From Cephalotrichum gorgonifer (Eukaryota; Ascomycota; Sordariomycetes; Microascales; Microascaceae), in assembly GCA_900312665.1 (NCBI GenBank), contig ONZQ02000017.1, positions 310,001 through 374,000 of the forward strand: a stretch of DNA of 64,000 nt, written 5' to 3'. The notes below the pieces were generated by a model. That model was not told where the DNA came from and ran no database searches. It worked only from the letters and a program-made list of their open reading frames with translations. The position numbers were made by a program, and so were the translations under genes. Positions 46,663 through 58,668 of this stretch are shown here, piece by piece (the stretch's first letter is position 1; the number at the start of each line of letters is the position of its first letter).

Positions 46663-47542
46663 CGTGCTGAGAGCCTCAATGGTCTAGGGCTGTGATATTC
46701 TTGTTCTGCCTATGCGCAAACCAGGCCCACAGGATTTCTTATATCTGACCGTGTAAGCCTGCGATGTCGGCGACGGACTTCGTCGTATGCTCAGGTGTTT
46801 TGCTGAAGGTATGATCTAGGCGTTTTCTGTGTTATTGTACATGTCTCTCCAACATCATGGTCTTCCGAGGTATAGATTCGGATGAAAAGAGAAAATAGTG
46901 AGATGAGGTCTTGAGAGGGTCGAGGGTGAGTGTATTTCCGGGTGGCGTCGAAGGGCTCTTGATGATAAGTGCTGAGTAATTAGTAATTGAGCTGCTTGGA
47001 TTTGAAGGTCCTGACATCTCTGGTCCAGCATGGTATGGCGGGGCGTTCATCGCGGGGTTCCCATGACATAACCTCCCAGTTTCACGGGGTTGACCCCTCG
47101 CTCCCTTGAAGCTGGTCCGTGCGTGCTGGGCTTCCTTGGCTTACGTGAACACCCCTGATCTGATCTAACCGGGTCCAGCGGCATGCAACGTACAGGGGCT
47201 TGGACCAGGCAGAGAGCTCTGTCAGAAAGAGATTCTCGTGCAACCTCATCCATGTCCACCTCCCTTCACAGCCACCCCTAATTAACCCCTCGAGTGGCCT
47301 TTCTATCTCAGCTGAGCTATACCAGGATACGAGTACACGCTCATACCGAACCGACGCGTCGGAGAACAATCGATCAACAACAACAAATCTACCTCGTCCC
47401 CAAATAGCCGATATGCGACCTCCCGCCCGGTGCAACCCGTAAAACAGCAAAACCAGCTTGCTTGCCCGCCCTCTTTCCCCTGCTACCTCTAGTAGCCGGA
47501 AACCCTCACGACCCGAAATGAGAGCTACCGCGGACGCGCCAG
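46663..47542. promoter_or_regulatory. shared divergent promoter region
   Basis: The 880 bases between the divergent Cfd1 gene and the gene at 47543 must hold both promoters. No clear TATA box or known site is seen; only short chance frames are open. Confidence 0.4.
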
Positions 47543-49483
47543 ATGGACAATCCCTGGAGCTCTCCTTGGACCACTGACGACGATCCACCCAAGACCGGCC
47601 CGTCAGAGCCCACCGAGGTTCCGCACCTCGCCTTCCCCCACCCGGTCAGGTTCGAGGTTACGAATCCAGCGTCCTTGTGGAATGACCATGAGGCCTTTGG
47701 AGGCTGGGCCGGGGGTCATGGTGGGGTCGACGGCCGTGTGGCGGAGTCGGATGTGGTAAAGGGGGACAACGGTGGGAACGATGGGTTTCTAGGCGACGGG
47801 CTGCGTGCGGATCGTGCGAGTCGTTCGCCGTCGCCTTCGTCTGATACGGACCCGTGGGCAACCGAAGTGTCGTTCGTCGGTGCACATCTGCCAGGAGACA
47901 CCAGAGCCACGAAGGAGGAGACATTGGAACATGATGCTAGGGAGAGCTCGGATGGCTCGGGTGGGTTGGAAATTACAGTCCCTGCGCCCCCCGGGGATTC
48001 AGAGTCCCCCGGCTCCCCGGATCCTCCTCCCGAAGAACCCACCGAGGAAATCAAGAGTTCGCTCCTACCCGACGACCGCGGCCGGGCCTCGCCAGGTGCT
48101 ATATCTCCTACAAGCCCGTCAGGCGACGCGGCTCTTACAGTACAGAAACGCCGCGACGCCTCGTCACACTCTACCGGAGGAAGCCGCCAGGCCTCAAAAG
48201 TCTACGATCTAGTCGTCATGTACGACGGCATCGCGAGAAAATCCACCGAGGTTCCCCCCTTGCAGCCCGGCCCCCCGAAACGAACCCGGCCCGACGGCTC
48301 CCCCACACCCAACCCCTCCTCCGAAGACGGGCCAGATTCAGACTCGGACGAGTGGGACGAATTCGCTGTAGGCGACGACGAACCCCCCGACTCTCCCGAC
48401 TCCACTGCGCAGTCCCCTCTCCCCCCATCAGACCCCCCCGAGTTCCCCGTCGACCTAACCCTCCTCACTACCCTCTTCGACGGCCTAGCCGAAGAACATC
48501 CAACCCCCGGCCCCGCCGAAATCTCCGACCGCCTCAACCCGCAGGACGACTTCTCCACCGTCGCGGAGCGCAAGGCCTGGTACCGCCTCTCGCGCCAGGG
48601 CTCCGCGCGCCTCCACAACTTCGGCGACGCCGAGAACTACAGCCGCGTGGCGTGGCAGGGCTCCACCGTCAGCAGGGAGACCTTCGCCATCGTGCGGCGC
48701 TGGATGCAGGAGGGGCCCATACTGGGCGGGGGCCGCGGCGGGCGCGGCGCGGGCGGGATGGGGGAGAGCGCGGCGTCGTTCGGGTGGGACCGGAGCAGTA
48801 GTAGCGACCCTGTCGACCTGAGCTTCCTGACGAGGAAGAGGCCGCCGCCGATGAAGAGGCGGTCGCTGGAGAATGGCGGTCGCGTGGAGGGTGTGCCTAT
48901 GGCGGCGCCAGGGCCGACCACGGGCGCCGGGCGGCTCGCCAATGGCGGGGGTCGTCCGCTCTCGATGCCCGCGCCGCCGAGGGGGGTGAGCCTCGCGCCA
49001 CCCGTCGCGGCTCCACTGAGGCCGACGGCGGCGAGGAAGCCGAGCCCGCTCGTCCTTGCAGCCCAGGGGGCGCAGTCCCACAAGGGGTCGGACGACGAGG
49101 ACGAGGAGTGGGGCGAGATGGTCACCTCCCCGCAGACTACCACCGCGTCTGCCGCCGCCTCGGACACCACGCGGGCCGACTCCGCCGTTTCGTTCGGCAA
49201 GTCCGGGTCCGGGTCGTCGTATGACGACAGGCCGCTTACGGCGTCTACGGCCCCGGAAACACCTGGCCCTCCGAAGTGGAGGAGCCGCGGTGGCACGGGG
49301 CCTGTTAAGCCTATGCACCTGGGTGCTGGGCTGGTGGGCGCGGATGTGGTGGAGGTGCACCTCACACCGCCCCGAATGGCGGCCACGCCGGATAAGGGGA
49401 TGCGGAGAGGGACAGGGGGTGATGGGGAAGGGGGAGGGCAGGGTATCTCGAGGCTTCCGGATTTATCATACATGCTTCGGTAG
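47543..49483 (+). CDS. fungal conserved protein of unknown function
   Basis: One exon, 646 residues, starting MDNPWSSPWTTDDD. The N-terminus has W/F-containing acidic motifs (NPWSSPW, LWNDHEAFGGW). Most of the chain is disordered and rich in Pro, Ser, Glu and Asp. Two ordered-looking islands occur: KVYDLVVMYDGIARKS near residue 219, and a block near 350-395 with DFSTVAERKAWYRLSRQGS, RLHNFGDAENYSRVAWQGST and FAIVRRWMQEG, which I recall as conserved in uncharacterised filamentous-ascomycete proteins. The C-terminal part is Gly/Arg/Pro-rich and ends RLPDLSYMLR. No signal peptide or membrane helix is present. The function is not known. It is divergent from Cfd1 with 880 bases between starts. Confidence 0.82.
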   Translation: MDNPWSSPWTTDDDPPKTGPSEPTEVPHLAFPHPVRFEVTNPASLWNDHEAFGGWAGGHGGVDGRVAESDVVKGDNGGNDGFLGDGLRADRASRSPSPSSDTDPWATEVSFVGAHLPGDTRATKEETLEHDARESSDGSGGLEITVPAPPGDSESPGSPDPPPEEPTEEIKSSLLPDDRGRASPGAISPTSPSGDAALTVQKRRDASSHSTGGSRQASKVYDLVVMYDGIARKSTEVPPLQPGPPKRTRPDGSPTPNPSSEDGPDSDSDEWDEFAVGDDEPPDSPDSTAQSPLPPSDPPEFPVDLTLLTTLFDGLAEEHPTPGPAEISDRLNPQDDFSTVAERKAWYRLSRQGSARLHNFGDAENYSRVAWQGSTVSRETFAIVRRWMQEGPILGGGRGGRGAGGMGESAASFGWDRSSSSDPVDLSFLTRKRPPPMKRRSLENGGRVEGVPMAAPGPTTGAGRLANGGGRPLSMPAPPRGVSLAPPVAAPLRPTAARKPSPLVLAAQGAQSHKGSDDEDEEWGEMVTSPQTTTASAAASDTTRADSAVSFGKSGSGSSYDDRPLTASTAPETPGPPKWRSRGGTGPVKPMHLGAGLVGADVVEVHLTPPRMAATPDKGMRRGTGGDGEGGGQGISRLPDLSYMLR

Positions 49484-50217
49484 ATGGATGGATATAAAGG
49501 GGCTGTGGAGGTTGGGCGTCATGAGGAATGTTGGAAAGGATGTGCTGGATGGGGATGAATCCGTGTATTATACCCTCTTGGTGGTTGGTCGCAGCATTCG
49601 GTGATTACAGCATCGTGAACATACAAATATATACAAGTATAAGCCGAGATGGAATGAATTTCTCCATATTTACTATCCGGCGACCTGATTCTAGTTCTTG
49701 GAGACAAGATGTCCAACTCTAGTTCATCCCAGTGTGGGACAACAAGGATCCTTCCAGGTTGGGCCCATGAAGCTCTGGAGCCCGTGGGCGTAACCTCGCC
49801 CGGAACCCGCAGCGGAAAAAATCCTAGACCGAGGCAAGAAGCTACGAATAGAGGCATACCGACTGAGGGGATTTCCCCTCGCATCATGGCTGCCTACGAG
49901 TAGTATACTAGGAGGAACACTTGCTTGTCTTCGGAACGTATCAGAGTAGAATGTGGACAAGAAGGCCTCGTATGATGTGCTGCCATGGGCCCGTCCCATT
50001 GTCTGGCCGGCGGGGAAAGGCCACACAGGATCGCCTAGCGCCGAACTTGGCCAGGGTAGGTCGGGAGAAAGGGTCGGGAGGAAACGTCTAGGCTGAAAGG
50101 CCGACATTTGACATTTCTTAGCCTGGAAAAGACCATCGCCGTACACATTGGCTGGGAATGCTTAGAATGCGGGCAGAGCTGAGAGAAGCACGACAAGTTG
50201 TAACAAAAAGTCAGAAA
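49484..50217. other. intergenic before tRNA-Tyr
   Basis: 3' flank of the previous gene; no gene supported. Confidence 0.4.
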
Positions 50218-50303
50218 CTCCCGATGGTCTAGTTGGTTCATGGCGTCCGACTGTAATTGCACGGTCAATCGGAAAGTCGCCTGTTCGATTCAGGCTCGGG
50301 AGA
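50218..50303 (+). tRNA. tRNA-Tyr (GTA) with intron
   Basis: Acceptor CTCCCGA pairs with TCGGGAG (50296-50302), A is the discriminator. Anticodon stem TCCGA/TCGGA surrounds CTGTAA, and an 11-base intron (about 50257-50267) follows the base 3' of the anticodon GTA, the standard position. T arm contains GTTCGATTC. A short T run lies about 35 bases downstream. Confidence 0.95.
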
Positions 50304-53300
50304 ATGACTTACACATTAAGATGTTCATCATCTTCTCTTTTTACCATTCTTTTTCACCAGTCTCCCGCCTAGGGTGTTAAATAAAAACACACAGGTACGC
50401 AGGGGAGTCTGTTGGGTGCATGGGGCAGTGAGGGGATTCACCATCTGAGTGATTATGTGCCCTCCGACTATCTTTGTGTGTTGGTGTTTGCGGGTGGCTG
50501 GCATACCACACAGCCATGCCACGCACATCCGAGACACCTCTAGTCTCTATCGCTACTCTTACAAAGAAGCCCGCCGTCATTTCCGCATTTCCCTGTCCCT
50601 CACAAAAGAACCCTCCCCTCTCTCCCTCTCGTTGGTCAGGCCCAGGGCCGGACCACCCCCCCTTTCCACTTACACGGGTGGCCGGCCAAGATGGCCGCCA
50701 CAACAAGGAAGCGGGTTGGTCACGGGGCGGAAGGGCCCACGCGGGGCCTCAAAATCTGGCCGGGGTCCAGCGGACTCTGAGGGTTCGAGGGGGCTGAGGT
50801 CGATGGTGTCTCGACGGTGTCCGACCTGGTGTGGTGCCGCCCCAAAGTTGCTGTACTATGCAGTTGGGGTTTCAAAGTGAGAGGTAAAGCCTGGCGGCGT
50901 GTATTCCTAAGATGCTATTAAGCATTGAGTAAGTGGGTGAGACCGCGATAAGGGTGTAGAGAGGGAGGGATTTATGGCATTGAAGCTTCAGATCCTGGAG
51001 ATGGCTTCCGCCTTGGATGGCATAGAGAGCTTATTGCACCCCCCTGCTCGGCCACGACTCGAATTTGAAGGATTCCACCGCTGTCTGGCCGACGGTTTCT
51101 GGTCGGCGAAGCCTTTCGTATGGGAACTGTAGGAGAGTATGGGTTCGATCGCCCCCATGAGCATCCAGGTCTCTCGTATGCGTTCTGCGGACGGGGTGGT
51201 CCCCGAGTGTGGGAGCTAGACCATCCAGGGCGGGTAAATACAGTCAGCAAGCCAGTCACCCAAAACCAACCACACACCAAAGATTACTTTCTCGAGGGCG
51301 GGAGTGCCCATTCCATCCTAGGAGCTGTATACAGCCTGGGATGAGCCAGTGCCTTCCACTCAGATCCATCAGGACTAGGTTGAGGAGGAGGGGGTTATCA
51401 GCGCCAAGTCAGGCATCCACTCTCGCGTCCGGGCCTTCATGTCAGCTCTGCGGCGTTGAAACGGTCGGAGAAAGGACCAGGACCAGGACCAGGGACCAGA
51501 AAGAACGGGAGCCACAGAAGTAGGCAAAACGACGGCGCCAAAAATCAAACAGGAAATCCTGCCTTGCCGCCTTCTTATTGACGCCTGGCGAGTTCCTGAC
51601 CTAGGTATTACAAGTCTCTGAATGGGTGTGCGTGGTGTGCCCAACCGAAGGTGTACGACCACAGGAGGAAACCGCCCTGGTTCGACTTCTACTGAAGTAC
51701 TAAAGTACTCATGCGAGCATCTTCCAATCGATCCGATCCATTTAGCCCCAGGCACGCGTCGTGCATGTCCTCGTGCACCACGAACCGCGATTTGACGGAG
51801 CCCAAAAAAGTGGGGGGAGGAGAGCCCGGAGCCCATCTCGGGGCCGCCTTCCTCGCGAATCAAGTTTCACTGAGACAGGTGATGACTTGTACAGGTCCGG
51901 CGTACTCCGTACCGGAGAGATACTTCGAGTACTCCCGACATGATACCTCACCGACTGACAGCGAGCAAGCAATCTGACCCTCTTGCCCTCTCGCACGGAC
52001 GCATTTTCCTTCCAAGCGAAAAGTCTATTTGTGGCGATTTTGACACCCCGATTGGTTCTCATATCTTTATCTAAGGTGCTTTGCAACTTTGGGTTGGAGT
52101 CGCACATGAATACCCGTACACAGTACTTCGTACTGAAATGTACCCAGACTCGAGTGCATTAGTGTCGGGGGAAGGAAGGGGAGAGAACCTGATCTTGGGC
52201 GATTCGGGCGCCTGCATGAAGGAAAGGGGCAAAGGATGAATTGATTACTTACTCGTGCTTTCTCTCCCGTCTGTGTCCAACACGTTCCCTGAGCGCCTCT
52301 TTGCTTTGCCGACGTCCGTCCTACCACGGGGACATATATTGCGAGAAAGTGGCTGGCCTGTCTTACTCGGGTGCCTGCCTGCCGGCGCTAAGTGATGCTG
52401 TGAGACACTCGTACGAAGCTGGGCCCCGTGAGAAGTGCCTGGGGAGAGGAGAGTACCGACCGAGTATGAGTGCCCTTGAATGGCATTGGTAATTGCGAGG
52501 TGACTGACCGGGCCGCCGAGCTGACGGCCACCCGCTCCTCGCCACAGAAATGCGAGCACTTTGTCCACCGTACTTGTCCAAGTAATATTACTTCCAGTTT
52601 CCCTGGGCCCTCCTCGCTCCTTGATCGTTCGATCGGCGCTTGAAAACCGGGTACTTTCGGTCTCTCCTCGCCTCTTAACCTGCGACCTTGGGGGCTGGGT
52701 TAGCCTACCTGCAGGTCTCTAACCAAGTATGCATATACAAGTTTGAAGCCTAGAGACATGAAGACCACTGGATCTGCCGCTCTTCCCACTTTCCAATGGC
52801 CCAGTTCAGGGCTGCCTCAACGCCTACATCCAACGCATAAATCCATCGCCCCATCCTGCCCTCTCCTCGTCCAGTCCCCTCACCGTATGCCCTTTAGGCC
52901 TCCCGGTCTGTGACATGGAACCATCTGCAGGAGCGAGAATGGAAATACTGCATGCAGTACAAGTATTACTCTGTCCTGCGAAGATTGATTTGACGCAGGG
53001 CAGGAGCCAAGAACCACTGGATGGACGAGATTCAATTAAATGACCGTCACGTCTCATTAGCGTAAAAAACACCACTTCCATGTAATGAGCTTCCCCTGCA
53101 CTTGTACCGTGTACCTCCTGACCCGCCTGCACCAGTGCCCGAGCTCGTACCTTCTACCCTCCGTCGCGCTCCGCGCTCCACTGCCACTCCCACCACACGT
53201 CGCGCAAAACACGTTCGAGCCCCGCCTGTAGCGGCTACGCCCTGCTACTCCAGGCCCGCCAGCGCGCCCATGTCACGGCACGTCTTCGAATGTACCCTGG

Positions 53301-53847
53301 TACTTTGCTCGTACCTGGCCGCAGCTTAATCCAATGGCGGCCTGCCGTGCACCACACGTCTCTAATAGTCTCGTCCCTACCAGTCCAGTCGGTCCCTCCT
53401 TCCCGCGTCGCTCCTCCCCCCTGCGTGTCTCTTGTGTTCCCTTTTATTCACTTCCGCCCACCTACCTTTCACTCTCCTTCGCTTTCCCCTCCCGCTTCTT
53501 TCTTTGAACAGCTCACCACACACCACCACTACATCTTCAATCCACTCGCTTCCAATCCTTTTATTTATTTTTCGTCGTGGTTTTTCATAAGGGGCCACAA
53601 CAAGACAATAACACACACTTACATTCGAACTCCGTAAACAAACGAGGAGATAGCATAGGGAACTCTCAATTTACACAACGCACACATCAACACAGCACAG
53701 CATATTCGCCCCTCACCCACTTTTCGTTTTCTCACCTCCTTGTGGGATAACTCAAGCGAAGGGCTACAACTCATTCGGGCACCGTCGGGCCGAAGTCGAG
53801 AGTTCTAAACACAGCTCGCCAGCTCATCGACACCTCAGTCCTTCATC
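50304..53847. other. gene-poor 3.5 kb
   Basis: No supported gene. Only short unrelated frames are open on either strand; the last 500 bases before 53848 are pyrimidine-rich and look like a promoter with a long leader. Confidence 0.4.
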
Positions 53848-55296
53848 ATGACGACTCTCACACGCCAGCCATTCGCCCCCCTTGATGGAGCTCGTCTCCA
53901 GACGTTGACGAGCATCAAGAACAGGCAGAATGGTATGTTCGTCGTCGTGTCCCCGTGCCTCCAATTCGCTCTTGTGAATGCAGCGATGCCCCAACCTTCC
54001 CACGCACTCTGAGACAGTCCATACCCAAGACAAGCCCCCGCTAACACCACGATAGCCCCCTCCCCAGCCGCAAGCAAGAGGAAAGCCTCCGAGCTGACCC
54101 CCGACGACTTCGAAAACGTCGACCCTATCCTTTTCGCTAAGCGCCCTAAGGGTACCGACGCCTCCCCCTTCTCCATCCCGCGAGACACCCTCAAGCCCTC
54201 CTCCATCTTCCTCACCACCCAGAAGCCCGCGAAGGTCGCCTCCGTCACCCCGCCGGCACCCCTCCGCTCTCTTCCCGTCTCCCCCCGCTCCCGGAACCCC
54301 AAGTCGCCCATCTCCCGTCTGAACACCTCCGCGCCTCGCGCCTCGCCGCTCTCTACCCCCGCCGGCCGCTCCCCCACGCGCAGCGGCCGCGCCGGCATCC
54401 TCTCCCGCCGCCGCACCGCCGGCCCGGGGTCCTACTCTCGCGTCGACCCTCCCTCGTTCGGCGCCTCCGCCGTGCCCTTCAGCCTCGATGCCGCCCTCAA
54501 GGGGACCATCCCTAGCTATGCGTCCCGCGGCCCTTCCACCACCACCAACGCAGCCCCCTCGGTGACTATCCCCTCCGCGGTAGCCGATGAGATCCCCGCC
54601 CCGGCGGTGGACGCCTTCCCTGCCCCTGAGATGAAGGCCTCCTGGTTCTTCGATATCCATGAGGACACTCCCGACCAGGAGATGACGAACCTGCTGCAGC
54701 ATGGCACATGCATTCTCGACATCTCGTCAGACGAGGACTCGCCCTTCTCCTCGTCCCGCATCGCGCGAGACGGACGCGATAAGGAGAACGTGCCGCCCCC
54801 GGATGATGTCAGCCAGACCTCGCGCGCGGTAGCCCGCAACGAGGGGGAGATGGTTGTTGAGAAGGAGAGATTCGCGCTTGGGGATCTGGCTGTCGAGGAG
54901 TACTACGCTGCCGGCTGTGACGCCTCTTCTGTCATCCTCATCCCCGAGGAGGAGGAGGAGAAGGAGACCTTGGTGGAGAGCCGCAGCCCCCTCACCGTCG
55001 TTCCCGAGGTCGAGGCGGAGGTGGCAGAGGTTCAGGAGCAAGCGCCGGAGCCCGAGGTCGTTGAGAAGCTAGAAGAGCCCCTCGCAGAACCTGCCGAGGT
55101 TCCAGCCGTAGAGGATGCCTCTGTGGTGGCGGAAGAGGTCCTGGTGACCGAGGATGTAGAAGTCCTACTGGCAAGAGACGACGCACCCACCTGCGCCGCC
55201 GTCCTCGAACCGATGGAGGGGACGGGCGAGGCCTTTGAGCTCTGGGAGAGCGGCAGTGCCCGTGATGCGGGGTCGCCTGCTCCCATCGAGGAGTAA
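53848..55296 (+). CDS. fungal conserved, probably nuclear, disordered protein
   Basis: Two exons, 53848-53932 and 54056-55296, give 441 residues; the acceptor at 54067 instead of 54055 is equally in frame and would remove four residues. The N-terminus MTTLTRQPFAPLDGARLQTL leads into a basic, Ser/Pro-rich part (ASKRKASELTPDDFENVDP, LFAKRPKG) with nuclear-localisation-like KRK and KRPK and many SP/TP sites. The central block, SWFFDIHEDTPDQEMTNLLQ followed by HGTCILDISSDED, is the conserved core of uncharacterised filamentous-fungus proteins. A DKENVPPP motif follows. The C-terminal 150 residues are very acidic, with E/V/A/P repeats. These features suggest a cell-cycle-regulated nuclear protein, but no function can be assigned. 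Confidence 0.82.
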
Positions 55297-56088
55297 GCCT
55301 CCACAACTAGAGAGCATTGGTTTGGTTGACCGGAGTGAGGGACCCATGGGCGTGGGAAAGAGGCAATGATACCCGGCTGGCGTCTGGGTTGGAGGGGGGA
55401 AGGTGACTTTTTCTGGTGTATTAGGCGTTTTTGTCTATGGATTTTTGTGATGACGGCGTAATGGGTATTGGGATCTGGGATCTGGTTCGGTTCTGTCTAG
55501 TTTGCGGTCTGATTTGCGTTTGGTTTGGGTTCAAGGACATAAGGACACAGCTCTGTTAGACTGTGGATGTTCTTACGAGGGTTTAATTCGATTTCCCATC
55601 AATGTTACTTCTACTCTCCATCTTACTCGGCTTCTATGCGTTGTACGAAGACTGCTTTTGTGACGATTGTATTGTGTACGTATACATGTGTGCGTACGCA
55701 TATGGGTATCTAATTTCGCCGTCTGTGCAGTAACACGCCTCATCTCATCATCTCCATCCCCCCTGCCTCGTCCCTTCCCTTCCTCGTCCCCGTAGTACGT
55801 GTACCTCCCAGCGTCGGATGGACATCCGCAGTCAGCTCGCGGCGTTCCTCGCCATCTCCCGGGAAAACGACGAGGTTCTGCGGCGGAGGAGTATCCCACT
55901 ATCTCGGGGCGGAGCATCCTACGACCTCGGGGTCTCGGCCCATTCGCGAGGGTTTGTGGATCCGCCTTTCCGCTCGGCGTATTTCGCTCCAAATCGCGAG
56001 GAGGCGCTGAGTGAGGGCGGGCCGGGGGGCTGTTGGTATAGTTCCTATGGAACTGTTGTGGTATTATTCTCGGCTTCAGGTCGTTGGC
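55297..56088. other. convergent intergenic region
   Basis: 3' flanks of the convergent genes. A plus-strand frame at 55818-56192 (124 codons, MDIRSQLAAFLAISREN) runs into the Ubp gene and shows no family resemblance; I leave it uncalled. Confidence 0.4.
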
Positions 56089-58149
56089 TCATGGGCCGGA
56101 CTGTGGTGTTTCGCCAGCCTCGTCCCTTATATCCACGTCGCTTGACGAGACCTTCTCCTCGCCTGGTGTCTCGGCCATATCCCCTGGGGTAGATGGAGAT
56201 GTCTCCTCGCTCGAGTCCCCGTCCTGTGTCTCCGACCGACTGTCATCAACCCGTAACGTCTCCGTAGAGCTCAGCGTTGCCGTTCCGTCAAGGGAAGGCG
56301 CGGCAGGACCATCCCCTACCAATGTCTCCTTCTCCTCCTCCACACTCTGGCCCGCACCCGGGTCCTCCTCTCCTGTTCTCACCAGATTCGAATCCACACA
56401 ATCGTAAAACAGCATGAAGACACCCCCCTGCGCCATCACCAGCTCCTCGGAGACCTTTCGCACCGACTCGTCGCTCAGCCGCCACCACGTCGCGTCATCT
56501 GCGTCTTCGACCTGCTCATCTTCCGGGTCCTCCACGTCATCCTTCTCTTCACTCCGCTCCTCCGGCGCTGAAGGGGAACCGGTAGGGGTATGCTTTCTGT
56601 AGCAGATGTAGTGCCCGTTATTGTGATGTCCGTAATGCGTAACCACCGCCCGCAGCTCATATATCGGCCCCGAGACGAGCGACTTCCCGTTCTCCCCAGC
56701 GACCATGCTAATCCGCGGCTCAAGTATCCACTTCTCCTCCTCCACAGAGCCAGATGCCCCGTCCACCACCCCACGCCCACCCCGACTCCCGAGGCACCAC
56801 GGCCCCAGGTCAAGGGTCGTAGGGAACTGCACGGCCGCCGGGTTCTTAAACAACATGCCGGTGCGCTCGTCAAACACCGACCTGTTCACGTGTATCGCGA
56901 GGCTCTTCGGAGCCCTCGCGACCACCGCCTGCTTCGTCTTCACCACGCTGACCTTGCTCTCGGGCGTGACCTTGCACTTCTCCCGCATCGTCTCGTCGTC
57001 AAACATATCCTCCTCCAGCGCAGCATCGACGACCTCGAGGCGGGCCTCCACGCGCTCGAGGTGCTCCCCTGCAGACTTTGACTCCCTGAAGCGGGTCGCG
57101 AGCGTGCGGAGGAGGCGCTGGAGCTTGAGGAGGGTGCACCGCGGACACTCGACGCCCTCGATCGCCTCGAGGTTCGTGTACGCGTCTAGCCGCTCGTAGA
57201 GGTCGTGGCCGGGCGTGTTTAGCCCCAGGTTGATGGTGAGGCAGTTGAAGGGGATGAGGGAGAGGCCTTCGGAGTGTCCGCACTGCACGCACGCGACACG
57301 CTGGGCGAGGAGGCCCTCCAGGGGGTTCGGGGGCGCCCTGCCAGCAGGTAGCTTCGAGGCTACCGAGGCGGAGCTGGAGTAGCCGCTGTCGTCGCTGTGT
57401 AGGCTCCGGTCGTCGCTCGCGGAGTCGACGGATTCCGCGCTTCCCGCCGACGAGGTGGCACCGGCCTTTATAATCTCCATGTCGATCTCGTCAAGGAGCT
57501 TCGAGTAGTATTCCTGCGCATCCTGCTGCATAAACGAGCACATGTTCTTGAGCACGCCCGGTGTCCAGAGCGTCCTCCCGTTGTTCTCCGCGTCCTTGAG
57601 CTTCGAGATGAGGTCCTGCAGCGTCTTCGCAGTCTTCAGACCGGCGCCGGTGTGGCTTCCGCGAAGGTGGCCGTCGAGGTAGGGCGGGAGGTGGTCGAGG
57701 GAGGCGAGGCCCTGCAGAATGCTATTCTGGTAGCACGAGTTGTCGAGGTTCCCCAGGCCCGGCGGCTGGTCCTTTGTGGCGCCGAAGCTAAGCAGCCCCC
57801 CGCCGCGGAGCGGACTCGAGGGGAAAGAGCGAGGGAAGCCGCTCGAGAAGGAGCGGAGGACGCCGGCTGCCTTGTTGGTCCCAAGCAGTGCCGCCATCCT
57901 CTCGCTCTTCTCCGCGTGGGTTCTCGGCGGGGACGCGGAAGGAAGACCCGGGAACATCGGGGGGTTCATCCACTTGTCGAGGGCGTGGATCAGGAAGGCG
58001 GGGGTGAGAGCGATCGCGCAGTCCCACACGAGGCAGGCGAGGGCGTGTAGCTGACGGGCGAGGGTGTGCGCCTGGCTGATGGCAAGGGTGACGAGAAGGA
58101 CCAGCCCGGTCACGAGCGCTGGTAGTGACTGCCTATTTAGTATATCCAT
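56089..58149 (-). CDS. membrane-anchored ubiquitin-specific protease, Ubp1-like
   Basis: One exon encodes 686 residues. A hydrophobic N-terminal segment (ALVTGLVLLVTLAISQ, residues 11-26) and a second (WDCAIALTPAFLIHAL) precede the USP domain. The Cys box is GLGNLDNSCYQNSILQGLAS with Cys139; the usual box has T-C-Y-M/Q-N-S, here S-C. QQDAQEYYSKLLDEID and ALAIHVNRSVFDERTG are typical, a zinc-finger-like CxxC pair is seen in CVQCG and CPRC, and the His box is YGHHNNGHYICYRK near residues 504-517, followed by WWRLSDESV. The tail is acidic and disordered. The enzyme removes ubiquitin from substrates; the N-terminal helices suggest ER or other membrane attachment, as in yeast Ubp1. Confidence 0.92.
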   Translation of the reverse strand: MDILNRQSLPALVTGLVLLVTLAISQAHTLARQLHALACLVWDCAIALTPAFLIHALDKWMNPPMFPGLPSASPPRTHAEKSERMAALLGTNKAAGVLRSFSSGFPRSFPSSPLRGGGLLSFGATKDQPPGLGNLDNSCYQNSILQGLASLDHLPPYLDGHLRGSHTGAGLKTAKTLQDLISKLKDAENNGRTLWTPGVLKNMCSFMQQDAQEYYSKLLDEIDMEIIKAGATSSAGSAESVDSASDDRSLHSDDSGYSSSASVASKLPAGRAPPNPLEGLLAQRVACVQCGHSEGLSLIPFNCLTINLGLNTPGHDLYERLDAYTNLEAIEGVECPRCTLLKLQRLLRTLATRFRESKSAGEHLERVEARLEVVDAALEEDMFDDETMREKCKVTPESKVSVVKTKQAVVARAPKSLAIHVNRSVFDERTGMLFKNPAAVQFPTTLDLGPWCLGSRGGRGVVDGASGSVEEEKWILEPRISMVAGENGKSLVSGPIYELRAVVTHYGHHNNGHYICYRKHTPTGSPSAPEERSEEKDDVEDPEDEQVEDADDATWWRLSDESVRKVSEELVMAQGGVFMLFYDCVDSNLVRTGEEDPGAGQSVEEEKETLVGDGPAAPSLDGTATLSSTETLRVDDSRSETQDGDSSEETSPSTPGDMAETPGEEKVSSSDVDIRDEAGETPQSGP

Positions 58150-58395
58150 GACCGGAGGAGGCGAGTCTGGTTCAGAAAAGCCACGGCGGCGGGCGAGGAT
58201 GATGTGAGGTTTGACAGCCTGGAGGACGGAACGACGGGAAGTATGGCGACGTATTGAAGTTGAAGCGTTATGTAAGCAGTTGCATGTGCTTCGAAGGCGA
58301 TGACAGGAAACTCGGGTCCTTTCCTATTTTAGACTAGCGCGGAATGAGGAACGAGGCCAAAGCTTGGCGCACAACTAACACGGGGACCTGGAGAC

Positions 58396-58668
58396 TGGGA
58401 AGGACGCTTCCAATACCTGGGAAAGAGTTTCCCAACACTACTTGCATAGGGAGGAAGATACCAAATTTTACAGGGAAATAACTCCCTAGCGACGTGTATC
58501 AAGGAAATCACTAATAATATACGAAAGGAATTCCCTAAGCCTATTTTAGGAAAAGAGTTACTAGGCACTATGGATGGTCACTTCCCAAGACTATTTGGAA
58601 GAAGCTCCCTTAAACCATGGGGGGGAGTAGTTCCCCAATATATGGCAAGGTGTCTCTTACAGACCTCT
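58396..58668. repeat. degenerate minisatellite, about 22-30 base units
   Basis: Around ten diverged units follow one another, with approximate consensus GGGAANNANTTCCCNANNCTAT. Clear units begin at about 58398, 58420, 58449, 58473, 58502, 58525, 58548 and 58597. Each unit has a small internal palindrome (GGGAA...TTCCC). Confidence 0.65.

Noticed and set aside
48485..49473. Two long minus-strand frames
   Set aside because: Antisense to the disordered protein gene at 47543; no motifs.
55818..56192. 124-codon plus-strand frame
   Set aside because: Runs into the Ubp gene in antisense; the unique part is too short to judge.
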